From NCBI GenBank assembly GCA_040902885.1, contig JBBDWK010000092.1:17955-81954 (forward strand): a DNA stretch of 64,000 nt. Direction: 5' to 3'. How positions within the stretch are numbered: the stretch's first letter is position 1; the number at the start of each line of letters is the position of its first letter. A program made the position numbers and the translations under genes. This DNA comes from JBBDWK01 sp040902885 (GTDB taxonomy: Bacteria; Acidobacteriota; Terriglobia; Bryobacterales; Bryobacteraceae). Of the stretch, positions 25,320-34,900 are shown one piece after another. The notes under the pieces were generated by a model. It ran no database searches and had not been told where the DNA came from. It saw nothing but the letters and a program-made list of their open reading frames with translations.

Positions 25320-28300
25320 CGCCGGAGCGCTATCAACAGATTGCCGGCATCTTCCACCGCGCGGCCGAATTGAGCGATGCGCGCCGGACGGAATTTCTAA
25401 CGGCCGCCTGTGACGGCGATTCCGGGCTGCTGCGCGAAGTTGAGTCGTTGCTGCGCGCCGGGGAACAAGCCGGGACGTTCCTGGCCACGGCTACGGGCGG
25501 AACGCTAGCACCCGCTCCTCGCATTCCCTCCGGGCGCCGGATCGGGCATTATGTGGTCGATTCTTTCCTGGGCGCGGGAGGCATGGGACAGGTTTACCTG
25601 GCGACGGATTTCCGCTTGGGGCGGAAGGTCGCGCTCAAACTCCTGCCGCAAGGAGCTGGCAAGAACGCGGGTCGCGCCGCTCGTTTCGAGGCCGAGGCCC
25701 GGGCTGCTTCAGCGTTGAATCATCCGAATATCGTCACCGTCTATGATGTCGGCGTAGCGGAAGAAGGGCGATTCATCGTGATGGAATACGTCGCCGGCCG
25801 GACATTGCGCGACTTATTGGCCGCCGGCCCCATCCTCGATGCCTTTCCTAAACTGGGGTTCCAGATGGCTCGCGCCTTGCGGACGGCACATGCCGGGGGA
25901 ATCACGCACCGCGACATCAAGCCCGAAAACATCATGGTCCGGCACGATGGCTTCGTCAAAGTGTTGGATTTCGGTCTGGCCCGCCTCGTCTACTCCAGTC
26001 AGCCAGGAACTGAGAGCGCCCCAGGCGTCCGGCACCTGGGTACGGTGCGTTACATGTCCCCCGAACAGGCTTGCGGCGGCAAGGCTGAATCCCCATCCGA
26101 CGTCTTTTCGCTGGGGATCGTTTTTTATGAGATGGCGACAGGTCAACATCCGTTCCCCGCGGATTCAACACTGGGCACCCTTCACGCCATCATTACCTCC
26201 GCTCCAGTGGGCCCGTTGGTTGCGAATCCGTCCGTTCGCCCGAGTTTGGAACGGCTGATTCTCGCAATGCTGGACAAGGATCCGGCGAAACGTCCTACCG
26301 GAGCGGAACTCGAGGCCGCCCTGGAATCCCAAACGGGGTTCGCGAGCGTGGCCTCGGGCGGCCGCCATAACCTGCCGGTGCAGCGAACCCCCTTCATCGG
26401 CAGGGAAAGCGAACTTGCAGCCATTGAACCTTTGCTGCGAGACCATAGCCTCCGGCTGCTAACCCTGACGGGTCCCGGCGGAACGGGCAAGACCCGTTTG
26501 GCATTGAGGGCCGCGGAAAATTCCCTTCCGGCGTTTCCTGGCGGCGTATACTTCGCCGATCTGACCGCTTTGACGGAACCCCACCTCGTGGTGCCCACCA
26601 TCGCAAAAGCTCTCGGTGTGCGTGAGACGACGGACGAGGACCTTGTCGCGGCGATCACACATCACCTGGACTCCCCAGAACCCGGACTCCTGATGCTGGA
26701 TAACTTCGAGCACCTTCTCAATGCAGGCCCGCGAATCGGCGATCTGCTGCAACGTTGTCCTACGCTAAAGGTTCTGGTCACCAGCCGCCTGGCGCTCCGG
26801 CTGTACGGTGAGCAGGAGTTTCCGGTGCCACCGCTACCCCTGCCTGAAGAATGCGCGTGCCCCGATGCGGGTAGCTTGGCGGAGTGTGCCTCCATTGCGC
26901 TTTTTGTGCAGCGGGCTTCCTCCATCCGGCCGGGCTTTCATCTGACGTCGGAGAATGCCGCTGCCGTTGCCCAAATCTGCCGGCGCCTGGACGGTTTGCC
27001 GCTCGCCATCGAACTGGCCGCTTCACGGGTCAAGGTGCTGCCGCCGGGCAGCTTGTTGTCACGGCTCGAAAATAGCCTGGAGATTCTCACGGGCGGCGGC
27101 CGCGACCTTCCGGAGCGACACCAGACCATTCGCCGGACGATTGACTGGAGTTACGAATTACTCACGCCCGCCGAGCGCAGGCTGTTCGCGCGGCTCTCGG
27201 TTTTTGTGGGCGGGTGCACGCTTGAAGCCGCGGAAGCCGTGTGCAATACCCGCGAAGACCTGGGGCTGGACGTAACGGAGGGCATTTCGTCCCTGGTCGA
27301 TAAGAGTCTGCTGAGGCAAATTGCCGCGGAAGCGGAGGATCCCCGCTTTTCCATGTTGGAGACAATTCGTGAGTACGCGCGCGAACGCCTGGAGGCCAGC
27401 GGAGAATTGCCCGAAACCCGGCGTGCTCACGCAGCGTTTTTTCTGGTTTTTTCGGAGGACGCGGGAGCGCGGGATCCGGCCGGACAACAGGCGTCCATCT
27501 CTGAGTATGAACGCGACTATGGCAACATACGCGCGGCCGCTCGCTATCTCGTCGCCACGGACAACGCGGAATGGGCCCTGCGGTTGGCGGGGGCGCAAGT
27601 GTGGTTCTGGGAGCAACTGGAGCACTTCGCGGAAGGTCGTGAGATGCTCGAATCGGCTCTGCGGATGCCCACTGCCCAGGCGCCTACGTCGTTGCGGGCC
27701 CGAGTGGCCTATGCGGCGGGTACCCTTTGCTATCGTCTGGGGGACTCCGCTTCGGCGCGCCGCCTGCATGAGGATGAAGCCTTGCCAATCTTCCGGAGAC
27801 TCGGGGAGCGCAAAGGTACGGCCTCCCTCATGAACGGGCTGGCCATTATCAAGCATCACCTTCAGCGCTCGGACGAAGCCAAGGCACATTTAGAGGAAGC
27901 CGTCGAGATCTGGCGCGAAATGGGAGATGACGCGTCAGCGGACTACTCGCTCAATAATCTCGCCCGCATTGCGGCGTCGCAAAGGGATTACGCCACCGCC
28001 CGGGCGATTCTCGAGCCGTTAGCCGCCAACTTCCGGGACCGCGGCGACCTGCGCGGCGCAGCCTCGGCACTCAGCAGCCTCGGCGATATCGCGGCTTCGC
28101 AGGGCGATCTTTCCCGATCCAAGGAGCATCAACAGGACAGCTTGCGGTTGTTTGCCGAAATCGGCGACACCGCCGGAATGGCGCGCGTGTTGGTGGACCT
28201 GGGGAACTTGGCTCGCGAATCGGAGAGCTACGAGGAAGCTAGCGAATACTACAAGGATTCGTTACGTAAGACAGCCCAGCGAGGCAGGCGTACGCATCTC

Positions 28301-28558
28301 TCGAGGGCTCTTGTGGAGCTGGCCAAGTGCGCTCTCCGCCAATCCCAGCCTGAAAGGGCACTCATGTTGGCCGGATCGGTGTTGGGAGTTCTTCAGACGG
28401 TAGCAGCCTCGGCGGGGAACGAGTACCGCAAAGCCGTTCAGGAGATTATCGAGCAATCCCGGCGCGAAATGGATCCTGCCGCTCACGCGCAGGTTTGGGC
28501 AAAGAGCAGGTGCTTGACGCTGGATGAAACCTTGCGATATGCCCTTGAATCCAGCTAA
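25316..28558 (+). CDS. Ser/Thr protein kinase fused to a STAND-type ATPase and TPR repeats
   Basis: A protein of 1080 residues. A helical N-terminal segment (1-70) is followed by a Hanks-type kinase (about 75-340) with GAGGMGQVYLA, VALKLLP, HRDIKPENIM, DFGLARL and SPEQA. Next is an AfsR/STAND-like ATPase (about 355-680) with P-loop GPGGTGKTRLA and Walker B LLMLDNFEHL. TPR-type helical repeats fill about 720-1060. No transmembrane helix separates kinase and sensor, so it is probably cytosolic. The ATPase-TPR part likely senses a ligand or partner protein and controls kinase output. It is translationally coupled to the ECF factor. Confidence 0.92.
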   Translation: MTPERYQQIAGIFHRAAELSDARRTEFLTAACDGDSGLLREVESLLRAGEQAGTFLATATGGTLAPAPRIPSGRRIGHYVVDSFLGAGGMGQVYLATDFRLGRKVALKLLPQGAGKNAGRAARFEAEARAASALNHPNIVTVYDVGVAEEGRFIVMEYVAGRTLRDLLAAGPILDAFPKLGFQMARALRTAHAGGITHRDIKPENIMVRHDGFVKVLDFGLARLVYSSQPGTESAPGVRHLGTVRYMSPEQACGGKAESPSDVFSLGIVFYEMATGQHPFPADSTLGTLHAIITSAPVGPLVANPSVRPSLERLILAMLDKDPAKRPTGAELEAALESQTGFASVASGGRHNLPVQRTPFIGRESELAAIEPLLRDHSLRLLTLTGPGGTGKTRLALRAAENSLPAFPGGVYFADLTALTEPHLVVPTIAKALGVRETTDEDLVAAITHHLDSPEPGLLMLDNFEHLLNAGPRIGDLLQRCPTLKVLVTSRLALRLYGEQEFPVPPLPLPEECACPDAGSLAECASIALFVQRASSIRPGFHLTSENAAAVAQICRRLDGLPLAIELAASRVKVLPPGSLLSRLENSLEILTGGGRDLPERHQTIRRTIDWSYELLTPAERRLFARLSVFVGGCTLEAAEAVCNTREDLGLDVTEGISSLVDKSLLRQIAAEAEDPRFSMLETIREYARERLEASGELPETRRAHAAFFLVFSEDAGARDPAGQQASISEYERDYGNIRAAARYLVATDNAEWALRLAGAQVWFWEQLEHFAEGREMLESALRMPTAQAPTSLRARVAYAAGTLCYRLGDSASARRLHEDEALPIFRRLGERKGTASLMNGLAIIKHHLQRSDEAKAHLEEAVEIWREMGDDASADYSLNNLARIAASQRDYATARAILEPLAANFRDRGDLRGAASALSSLGDIAASQGDLSRSKEHQQDSLRLFAEIGDTAGMARVLVDLGNLARESESYEEASEYYKDSLRKTAQRGRRTHLSRALVELAKCALRQSQPERALMLAGSVLGVLQTVAASAGNEYRKAVQEIIEQSRREMDPAAHAQVWAKSRCLTLDETLRYALESS

Positions 28559-28827
28559 GCGTACTTGACTGGGTCGATCATTCTGCGCACGGCGGAGATG
28601 CGGTTAGCCGGAAGGCCGAGTTGCCTGGCATGGACCTGGATCAGATTTTCATCGGGAGCGAAGTAGACGCAATAGAGTTTGTCGTCGGTGACGTAGCTAT
28701 GAAGCCATTGGATCTGCATGCCAAGCCCACGAAGGACTTCCAGCGACTTGACGGAGGCCTCCCTGATCTCGTCTTCGGTCCAGGCGCCCGCTCCCGGGAT
28801 GTCCCGTTCGATCACGTACTCCGGCAT
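28555..28827 (-). CDS. DUF4242-family small protein
   Basis: A protein of 90 residues with the DUF4242 pattern: PEYVIERDIPGAGAWTEDEI at the start and a second strand region YVTDDKLYCVYFAPDENLIQ. The family has a ferredoxin-like fold and some members bind nickel; the role here is unknown. ATG 28827 gives the usual N-terminus, but an ATG six codons upstream (28845) has a better purine-rich leader (AAGGA). The gene converges with the kinase and their stop codons share bases (CTAA at 28555-28558). Confidence 0.8.
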   Translation of the reverse strand: MPEYVIERDIPGAGAWTEDEIREASVKSLEVLRGLGMQIQWLHSYVTDDKLYCVYFAPDENLIQVHARQLGLPANRISAVRRMIDPVKYA

Positions 28828-29059
28828 ATATGCACAATACCACATGCTTCCTTGGGGCCCTTCGGCCAAAACAATCAACCTGAGAAAGGCGGAAATCGTG
28901 ATGTTTGACGGTACGCTGTCGCTGAAAAACTGGCACCCGCGCGGCCGCCCACGGCGCCAAAGATCGCTTCGTCAGCCAGAATTTCGCGGAGCTTAGCCTA
29001 AGGGCGAGAAGGCATTTCTCCGCGATGGTGCCGAATGTATCAGTAATTATTGATTTTGT

Positions 29060-29146
29060 TGGTGCGGATGAGAGGACTTGAACCTCCACGTCCTTGCGAA
29101 CACTAGAACCTGAATCTAGCGCGTCTGCCAATTCCGCCACATCCGC
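29060..29146 (-). tRNA. tRNA-Leu (anticodon CAG)
   Basis: The minus-strand cloverleaf with a long variable arm is typical of a class II tRNA. Acceptor GCGGATG pairs with CATCCGC, and anticodon stem CTAGA/TCTAG surrounds loop TTCAGGT (anticodon CAG, codon CTG). The T-arm is GGTTCAAGTCC. Discriminator A and an encoded CCA (29060-29062) complete it. Confidence 0.97.
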
Positions 29147-29190
29147 ACGCGGTGGATACTTTCCATTCTTCCAACAGGGCGGCGATCAAG

Positions 29191-30630
29191 TCAACCGCGA
29201 GCGGCGCTCGAAGCGGCTTTTCTTCGTGGCTTCGCCTCTCCGGGACCAGCCCGCTTCTTTTCGTACGCCTGGAACTTGCCGCGGTATTCCTCGTATCCCT
29301 TGCGTCCCATCAGGCCGAAGGTGAACTTCTTCCCGAGCTCCACGCCTTCCTGGTTGAAGGCATCGATGTTCAGCATCTCGCCCACGAACGCCGTCTCGAA
29401 TTCCATGAGCTGCAGGAAGGCGCCCAAGTGCTCCGCGTCGATTCTGCCCAGCGTGAAAGTGCAGTTCGGCCGCTGCGCCTCCACCAGGGCCGCGGCGGTG
29501 GCGCGCCGTTCCGCATCAATCAGCTTGTCGAGCGACTGCCCGGCAAGATAATCGAACGCGGCCAAGCCCGGACGAACCTTGGGAATGCGGCAGGAGGCGG
29601 GATATTTCTCCACGGCCCAGAAGGTGAACACTTTGTCATTCGGTCCTTCAACATAAAGCTGCACCTGCGAGTGCTGGTCCGTGGCCCCCAGCGCAACCAC
29701 GGGCGTCTGGCCCACGTTCACCACCTTGCCCGCGCGGTCCTTGGCCTTGCCCAGCGACTCCGCCCAAAGCTGCCGAAACCATAACGCCAGCCCCCAAAAC
29801 CGGTTTGCATAAGGGAAGGCCACCTGAATGGGCTTGTTGCGGCGCGTCCAGATCAGGTAGTGGCAGAGCGCCGCGCGCAGCGCAGTGTTCTCGCCCAAAT
29901 CGGCCTGCCAGCAGGTGTGCGTCATCGCGGCCGCGCCTTTCGCCAGGTCGCGAACGTCGATGCCGATCAGGGCCGCGGGCAGCAGCCCCACGGCGGAGAG
30001 AACGCTGAATCTCCCGCCGACGTTCTCCGGCAGGGCGAATGTCCGGTATCCCTCGCGTCCGGCCAGAGCCGCCAAATCTCCCTTGCCCTCCGAAGTCACC
30101 ACCGCGATGTGCCGCGACGCCTTCTTCCCTCCCAGCGACTTGCGAAGCCACTCCTCGACCACCAGGTGAGTAGCCAGCGTCTCCGCCGTGGAACCCGACT
30201 TGGCGACGGTCACCACCAGGGTACGCTTCGGAGTCATCGACTTGAGCGCAGCGCTCACGAACGACGGGTCCACATTATCCAGAATCACCAGCCGCGGATT
30301 CTTCTCCGAGAACTCGCCCTGCACCGGATGCGGCCCGCGCATGCCACAATCCAAAGCCCACGCTCCCAGCGCGCTGCCGCCGATTCCCACCACGCACACC
30401 GTATCGTAGGAGCCTTTCACCTGGCGCGCGTATTTCCGGATGGACTTGATGGTTGCGTCTTGAAATGGCAGGTGCGGAAAGCCCTGGACACCCTTCTCGC
30501 TGATGCGCCGGACAGCCTTCAACGAATCGGACGCCAGCCCCGCGCTGCCTTTGATTTCGGCGCGCGACAGCCCGTGCGCCCCGCCGACCAGATCGGCCAG
30601 GAGGTTGGTTTCGTCGAATTGGATGCGCAT
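29191..30630 (-). CDS. pgi: Glucose-6-phosphate isomerase
   Basis: A cytosolic enzyme of 479 residues interconverting glucose-6-phosphate and fructose-6-phosphate. Sugar-isomerase (SIS) motifs are clear: VVGIGGSALGAWA (about residues 80-92), VAKSGSTAETLA, GGRFSVLSAVG with the phosphate site, GATDQHSQVQLY, and AFNQEGVELGK with the catalytic Lys. It is shorter than the E. coli enzyme (549) and resembles the compact bacterial/archaeal form. The basic tail (KPRRKAASSAARG) is an extension. It starts 4 bp after the RDD-protein stop, so the two are co-transcribed. Confidence 0.94.
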   Translation of the reverse strand: MRIQFDETNLLADLVGGAHGLSRAEIKGSAGLASDSLKAVRRISEKGVQGFPHLPFQDATIKSIRKYARQVKGSYDTVCVVGIGGSALGAWALDCGMRGPHPVQGEFSEKNPRLVILDNVDPSFVSAALKSMTPKRTLVVTVAKSGSTAETLATHLVVEEWLRKSLGGKKASRHIAVVTSEGKGDLAALAGREGYRTFALPENVGGRFSVLSAVGLLPAALIGIDVRDLAKGAAAMTHTCWQADLGENTALRAALCHYLIWTRRNKPIQVAFPYANRFWGLALWFRQLWAESLGKAKDRAGKVVNVGQTPVVALGATDQHSQVQLYVEGPNDKVFTFWAVEKYPASCRIPKVRPGLAAFDYLAGQSLDKLIDAERRATAAALVEAQRPNCTFTLGRIDAEHLGAFLQLMEFETAFVGEMLNIDAFNQEGVELGKKFTFGLMGRKGYEEYRGKFQAYEKKRAGPGEAKPRRKAASSAARG

Positions 30631-30634
30631 TCTT

Positions 30635-31474
30635 TTATCTTCTGCGGAAGGAGCTGGCGTGAGTATCGCGCAAGGTGGGGAATGTGCCGGACATGTGGTC
30701 GTGCCACGTCAGCCCTTCCTCGTCCACCAAGGCCCAGGCCAGGCCGAGCCCGGCCGAGAGGATACTCAAAATGGTCCCCGCGAAACGGATGGCCCGCTGA
30801 CGCGCATCGGGCGGGTGACCATCGAAATTCACCACCTGCAACTGCGTCCAGCGCATGCCAGCCGTGCCGCCGCGGGCCAGCGCCCATAACAGGCCATAAA
30901 ACACGCCCACCGTTGCGACCGCGGCCGCGTAAGCCGGCACGGTCGCCTTGGTGAAGATCAGGTCGCCGCCGCCCAGTTGGAAGACGAGCAGGAACAGCGT
31001 GATGCCGATGAGAATCATGCTCGCGTCGATGGCCGCCGCAATCGCCCGGTGCATGGGAGTAGCCACTGGCGCATCGCAGAAAATGACGGCTTCGACACTG
31101 GTCTTCAGCGTCCGCGGAGCATGCGGCGCGGGCGGCAGGAAGTCGAGCAGGGGCTGCTCGCTCACCGCCGGCGACGGCCTGCGTGGACGGCGCGAGGTCT
31201 CGGGCGCAACGTCGGAGGCCGACCGTATCGGCACCACCTTCTGCTTCGTGCGGTGGTCGAAGAGAGAGGGCTGGCTCGGGATCTGGGGCGCCAGCGGCTT
31301 TGCCGCAGGAGCCGGAGCGACCGGATTCACTGCCGCCGCCAAAGCGCCGTGCGTCTGGCTAACCGGATACGTTTCCGGAGCGGGCTTCGCGGCGTCCAGC
31401 TTCAGCCTGCGCCCGCACCGGCCGCACCGGTGATCGTCCTCGGAATTCCGCGCGCTGCAGTAGCGACAGTGCAT
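30635..31474 (-). CDS. RDD-family membrane protein with N-terminal zinc ribbon
   Basis: A protein of 279 residues. The N-terminus is a zinc-ribbon: CRYCSARNSEDDHRCGRCG (two C-x2-C pairs, residues about 3-21). A Pro/Ala-rich linker leads to an RDD domain (about residues 130-270) with two or three membrane helices (MILIGITLFLLVFQLGG, YAAAVATVGVFYGLLWAL) and the conserved D-G-H-P-P-D-A-R-Q-R-A-I-R-F loop. RDD proteins may transport small solutes; here the function is unknown. The open frame reaches 31594, but the ATG 31474 begins the zinc ribbon. It is divergent from lptD. Confidence 0.82.
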   Translation of the reverse strand: MHCRYCSARNSEDDHRCGRCGRRLKLDAAKPAPETYPVSQTHGALAAAVNPVAPAPAAKPLAPQIPSQPSLFDHRTKQKVVPIRSASDVAPETSRRPRRPSPAVSEQPLLDFLPPAPHAPRTLKTSVEAVIFCDAPVATPMHRAIAAAIDASMILIGITLFLLVFQLGGGDLIFTKATVPAYAAAVATVGVFYGLLWALARGGTAGMRWTQLQVVNFDGHPPDARQRAIRFAGTILSILSAGLGLAWALVDEEGLTWHDHMSGTFPTLRDTHASSFRRR

Positions 31475-31485
31475 CAAAGTCTCAA

Positions 31486-31508
31486 CGGACCGGGGTCCGC
31501 CGCGGACC
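31486..31508. promoter_or_regulatory. Triple alternating half-site element in the RDD/lptD intergenic region
   Basis: CGGACC (31486-31491), GGTCCG (31494-31499) and CGGACC (31503-31508) alternate in orientation with 2- and 3-base gaps, so either neighbouring pair forms a perfect 6-bp palindrome. The position between two divergent genes suggests an operator, but a chance GC-rich hairpin is not excluded. Confidence 0.45.
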
Positions 31509-31532
31509 GTAGCTTGCAGGACGTTTTTCTCC

Positions 31533-33929
31533 GTGCTACGGTTTCGATTGGGCTTGAATTGCACCCACAGGCCGTCCCCATATCTAACTAACATATTCGA
31601 CAGAATTTGTCACCCCGTATACCCCGTAGCGCAAATTCTTTTTCTCCTGGCGGCGGGGGTGTGCGCGGAAGCACAGGTGTTGCCGCCGCTTCCTCCTCCG
31701 TCTCCGCAAGCGTCCAAGGCTCCCCTGCCCGCCCTGCCGGCAAAGCCCCCGCGTCCGAATGCGCCGGGACCGGATGAAGCCGGCGTGGCGTCCGCCATCG
31801 TTCAGAGTTCCGACGGGCCATGGCTCCGTTTGCGCGGGAAGGCCGAGATTGAGACCCACGAGATGCTGCTGCGCGCCGACGAGGTCGATTACAACCAGGA
31901 CACGGGCTATGCCGAAGCTCGGGGCAACGCCTATTTCCAGCACTTTACCCGCCGGGAGGAGTTGTGGGCCGACAAGGTGGAGTACAACACCCGCGAGGAC
32001 ACCGGCCGCTTCTACAAGGTGCGCGGCTCCGGCTACCCCAGTATCGAAGCGCGTCCCGGAGTGCTGACCACCAGCAATCCCTTCCACTTCGAGGGCGTCT
32101 GGGCGGAGCGCATCGAGAAGAAATACATCCTGTACGACGGCTTCATCACCAATTGCAAGCTGCCCAAGCCCACCTGGACCCTGCACGGCCCGAAGTTCGA
32201 CATCATTCCCGGCGAGCGCGCCATCGCCCACCGCGCCATCTTCCGGGTGCGCCGATTCCCCCTTTTCTATGCGCCCTTCTTCTATAAGTCCCTGGAGCGC
32301 GCGCCCCGGCGCAGCGGTTTCCTGACGCCGAACCTCGGAAACAGCTCGCGCCGCGGAAAGATGATCGGCATCGGCTACTATTGGGCCATCAATCGTAGTT
32401 ACGATGTGACGTACCGCGTTCAGAATTTCACCCAGCGCGGCTTTGCGCACCACGTCGACTTTCGCGGCAAGCCCCGCGAGGGCACGGATTTCGACGCCAT
32501 TCTCTATGGAGTGGACGATAAGGGCCTCAAGCTCCCCAACAGCAGCGAGCGCATCAAGCAGGGCGGCTTCAACCTGTACATGAACGGGAGGTCCGACCTG
32601 GGCCGCGGCTTCCAGGCTTACGGGAACGTCAATTACGTTAGCTCGTTGACCTTCCGCCAGGCTTTTACGGAGACCTTCAACGAGGCCATCTTTTCGGAAG
32701 TCCACTCGGTGGGCTTCGTGAACAAGGGCTGGTCATCGTATAACTTCAACGTTGCATTCGCGCGTCTTGAAAATTTTCAGAGCGACAAGCTAAACGACTC
32801 GATCGTCATCCGCAAGCTGCCCGAGATCCGTTTCAGCGGACGCGACCGGCGGTTCTTGCGCCAGTCGCCGCTGCCGCTCTGGTTCTCCTTCGACTCGAGC
32901 GTGGGTCTGGTGCGCCGCACCCAGCCGCTCTTTCAGACGCGGCAGTTCCTGGAGCGCGCCGATTTCCAGCCCAGGGTGACCACCGCCCTCCGGTGGAAGG
33001 ATTTCCATGTGCTGCCCAGCTTCTCTTTGCGGGAGACGCACTACGGAGAGAGGCAGCTTGACGACGTTATCAGCGGCAGGAGCATAGCGCGGCACTCACG
33101 CGACTTCCGGGTCGATCTGATCGCGCCCGCCCTGTCGCGCACTTTCGGCAAAAGCTTTCTGGGAGACGGGCTGAAGCACGTGATCGAACCTCGCGCCGCG
33201 TTCCGTCACGTGGGCGGAATCGCGGCCTTCCATGAGCTGGTGCGCTTCGATGACGCCGAACTGCTGGCGAACACGACCGAGGCCGAAGTGCTTCTGGTGA
33301 ACCGGCTGTATGTGAAGCGCAAGGGGCAGGTGTGGGAATTGTTCAACTGGGAGCTTTCGCACCGGCGCTTCTTCGATCCCGATTTCGGCGGCGCGGTGGT
33401 GCCGGAACGCAGAAACGTGGTGATGAGCGCCCTGGAGATGACGCCGTACGCATTCCTGCATGGACCGAGAAGCTATTCCCCGGTGGTTTCCGTGATGCGC
33501 ATCGTGCCCCAGCCGTTCTTCGCCGTGGACTGGAGAGTGGACTACGATCCGTTCCGCCAGCAAGTGGTTAACAGCGGCTTCACCGTGGACGGGCGCGTCG
33601 GAATGGCTTTTGCGTCGGTGGGCCACAATCATGTGCGCAGCTCGCCGCTGCTTTCGCCCAGCTCGAACCAGTTCCGCGGCCAGATCGGCTTCGGCAATCC
33701 GAACCGGCGCGGCTGGACGACCGCCTTCACTTCGATCTACGACTTCCGCATCGGCGCCATGCAGTTCTCAACCACGCAGGTGACCTACAACACGGACTGC
33801 TGCGGCGTCAGCGTGCAGTTCCGGCGGTTCAACCTGGGCACGCGCGTCGAGAATCAGATTCGCGTCGCGTTCGCGGTGGCGAATATCGGCTCCTTCGGCA
33901 CGCTGCGGAAGAACGAGCGGTTGTTTTAA
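31533..33929 (+). CDS. lptD: LPS-assembly outer-membrane protein LptD
   Basis: A protein of 798 residues as written. A hydrophobic signal segment (AQILFLLAAGVCAEAQ) and a Pro-rich stretch precede an OstA/LptA-like domain (about residues 95-200, with ADEVDYNQDTGYAEARGNAY). The LptD beta barrel follows (about 230-798). The Cys in FITNCKLPKPTW and the adjacent Cys pair in NTDCCGVSVQFRRF match the conserved disulphide-forming positions of LptD. With LptE it inserts lipopolysaccharide into the outer leaflet. The start is uncertain: GTG 31533 is used, and TTG codons at 31548 and 31554 are alternatives. Confidence 0.9.
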   Translation: MLRFRLGLNCTHRPSPYLTNIFDRICHPVYPVAQILFLLAAGVCAEAQVLPPLPPPSPQASKAPLPALPAKPPRPNAPGPDEAGVASAIVQSSDGPWLRLRGKAEIETHEMLLRADEVDYNQDTGYAEARGNAYFQHFTRREELWADKVEYNTREDTGRFYKVRGSGYPSIEARPGVLTTSNPFHFEGVWAERIEKKYILYDGFITNCKLPKPTWTLHGPKFDIIPGERAIAHRAIFRVRRFPLFYAPFFYKSLERAPRRSGFLTPNLGNSSRRGKMIGIGYYWAINRSYDVTYRVQNFTQRGFAHHVDFRGKPREGTDFDAILYGVDDKGLKLPNSSERIKQGGFNLYMNGRSDLGRGFQAYGNVNYVSSLTFRQAFTETFNEAIFSEVHSVGFVNKGWSSYNFNVAFARLENFQSDKLNDSIVIRKLPEIRFSGRDRRFLRQSPLPLWFSFDSSVGLVRRTQPLFQTRQFLERADFQPRVTTALRWKDFHVLPSFSLRETHYGERQLDDVISGRSIARHSRDFRVDLIAPALSRTFGKSFLGDGLKHVIEPRAAFRHVGGIAAFHELVRFDDAELLANTTEAEVLLVNRLYVKRKGQVWELFNWELSHRRFFDPDFGGAVVPERRNVVMSALEMTPYAFLHGPRSYSPVVSVMRIVPQPFFAVDWRVDYDPFRQQVVNSGFTVDGRVGMAFASVGHNHVRSSPLLSPSSNQFRGQIGFGNPNRRGWTTAFTSIYDFRIGAMQFSTTQVTYNTDCCGVSVQFRRFNLGTRVENQIRVAFAVANIGSFGTLRKNERLF

Positions 33930-33952
33930 AAGGGATCCAGCCGATCCTGTCT

Positions 33953-34777
33953 CTACTTCCCCAATACGCTTTCAATGAATGGGTTGACCGCGTTGTCTCG
34001 CACCGCGACGGGGATGTGGTGGCCGTAGTCCGGATAGACGATGGCGCGTGCGTTCCCTCCGTGAAGGTTGATCTCCCTGGCCAGACGGCGGGCTTGTTCA
34101 GGGTCGGTGCGGTCATCCTTTGCACCATTCATGATGAGCGCTGTGGCTTTGACATTTTGCGCGGAATAGAGAACCGAACGCGCTCGAAGCGCGCCGTTTC
34201 CGCCGCCTGTCTCTTCGATGATGGACTGGGCGATCAGCTTCGCCTGCATGGATTTCGAATCTGCGACGAATTGTGGCAGGTCATACAGACCCGATATCAA
34301 CACAATGCCCGTTATCGATCCATCGTGCGCGGCAATGAGACCGGCTACCAATGCTCCGCGACTGATCCCCACAATGAGGACTTTGTTCGGGGACACGTAG
34401 CCGTCAGCCCGTAGCTTTGTGATCACGGCTGAGACCGCATGTTGGGTATACGTTCCGCAAAAATCCGCCGGTCCAGTCGACCCGCCATAACCCGGTTGCG
34501 AGACCGCGACCGCCAAGTATCCGCGCTTCGCAAAACGATCAAGTACGCCCCACCTGACGAAATCCTTACCGCCAAGCCGCGGCCCCTCTTGATGACCATG
34601 CACCAAGACCACGGTAGGCCAGGGACCGCTGCCCGCGGGCTTTTCCAAGAAATACTCGACCTTCTTGGATGAATCGTCCGGGTGCGCGATCACGAGCGTC
34701 TGGGCATGGACGTTGCTGGTGGAGTATGCTGCAAGCGTAAGCGCAAGCACGGGCAGGAATCGTGCACGCCACGTCAT
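33953..34777 (-). CDS. Secreted alpha/beta-hydrolase
   Basis: A protein of 274 residues with a signal peptide ending near NVHAQ. The hydrolase core is seen in TVVLVHGHQEGP (oxyanion region), VGISRGALVAG (nucleophile elbow G-x-S-x-G), MNGAKDDRTDPEQARRLA (acid) and PDYGHHIPV (His). It resembles dienelactone-hydrolase-like and prolyl-oligopeptidase-like enzymes. The substrate is unknown. The start at 34777 is well supported by GAGGAGAG five bases upstream. Confidence 0.85.
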   Translation of the reverse strand: MTWRARFLPVLALTLAAYSTSNVHAQTLVIAHPDDSSKKVEYFLEKPAGSGPWPTVVLVHGHQEGPRLGGKDFVRWGVLDRFAKRGYLAVAVSQPGYGGSTGPADFCGTYTQHAVSAVITKLRADGYVSPNKVLIVGISRGALVAGLIAAHDGSITGIVLISGLYDLPQFVADSKSMQAKLIAQSIIEETGGGNGALRARSVLYSAQNVKATALIMNGAKDDRTDPEQARRLAREINLHGGNARAIVYPDYGHHIPVAVRDNAVNPFIESVLGK

Positions 34778-34828
34778 TCGGCTCTCCTCATCTTTCAAAC
34801 ATACTCGATGCACAGGCAATTGGCGCGG

Positions 34829-34858
34829 CAACAGCAGCCGGCATCGGGCACGCTGCGC
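34829..34858. repeat. 30-bp direct repeat shared with the DUF1795 gene (second copy 35285-35314)
   Basis: The 30 bp here match 35285-35314 with one mismatch, and weaker similarity continues beyond. In the second copy the DNA encodes QQQPASGMLRRANTALAF inside the DUF1795 protein; the first copy translates in one frame to QQQPASGTLRRTNN and then stops. It looks like a fragment of a duplicated DUF1795-type gene left upstream of the antitoxin gene. Confidence 0.75.
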
Positions 34859-34900
34859 AGAACCAACAATGACACTGGCGCTTTACAATAGTGGAAGGCT

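Noticed and set aside
28697..29140. Minus-strand frame beginning with MAELADALDSG
   Set aside because: This is the translation shadow of tRNA-Leu(CAG), a well-known annotation artefact.
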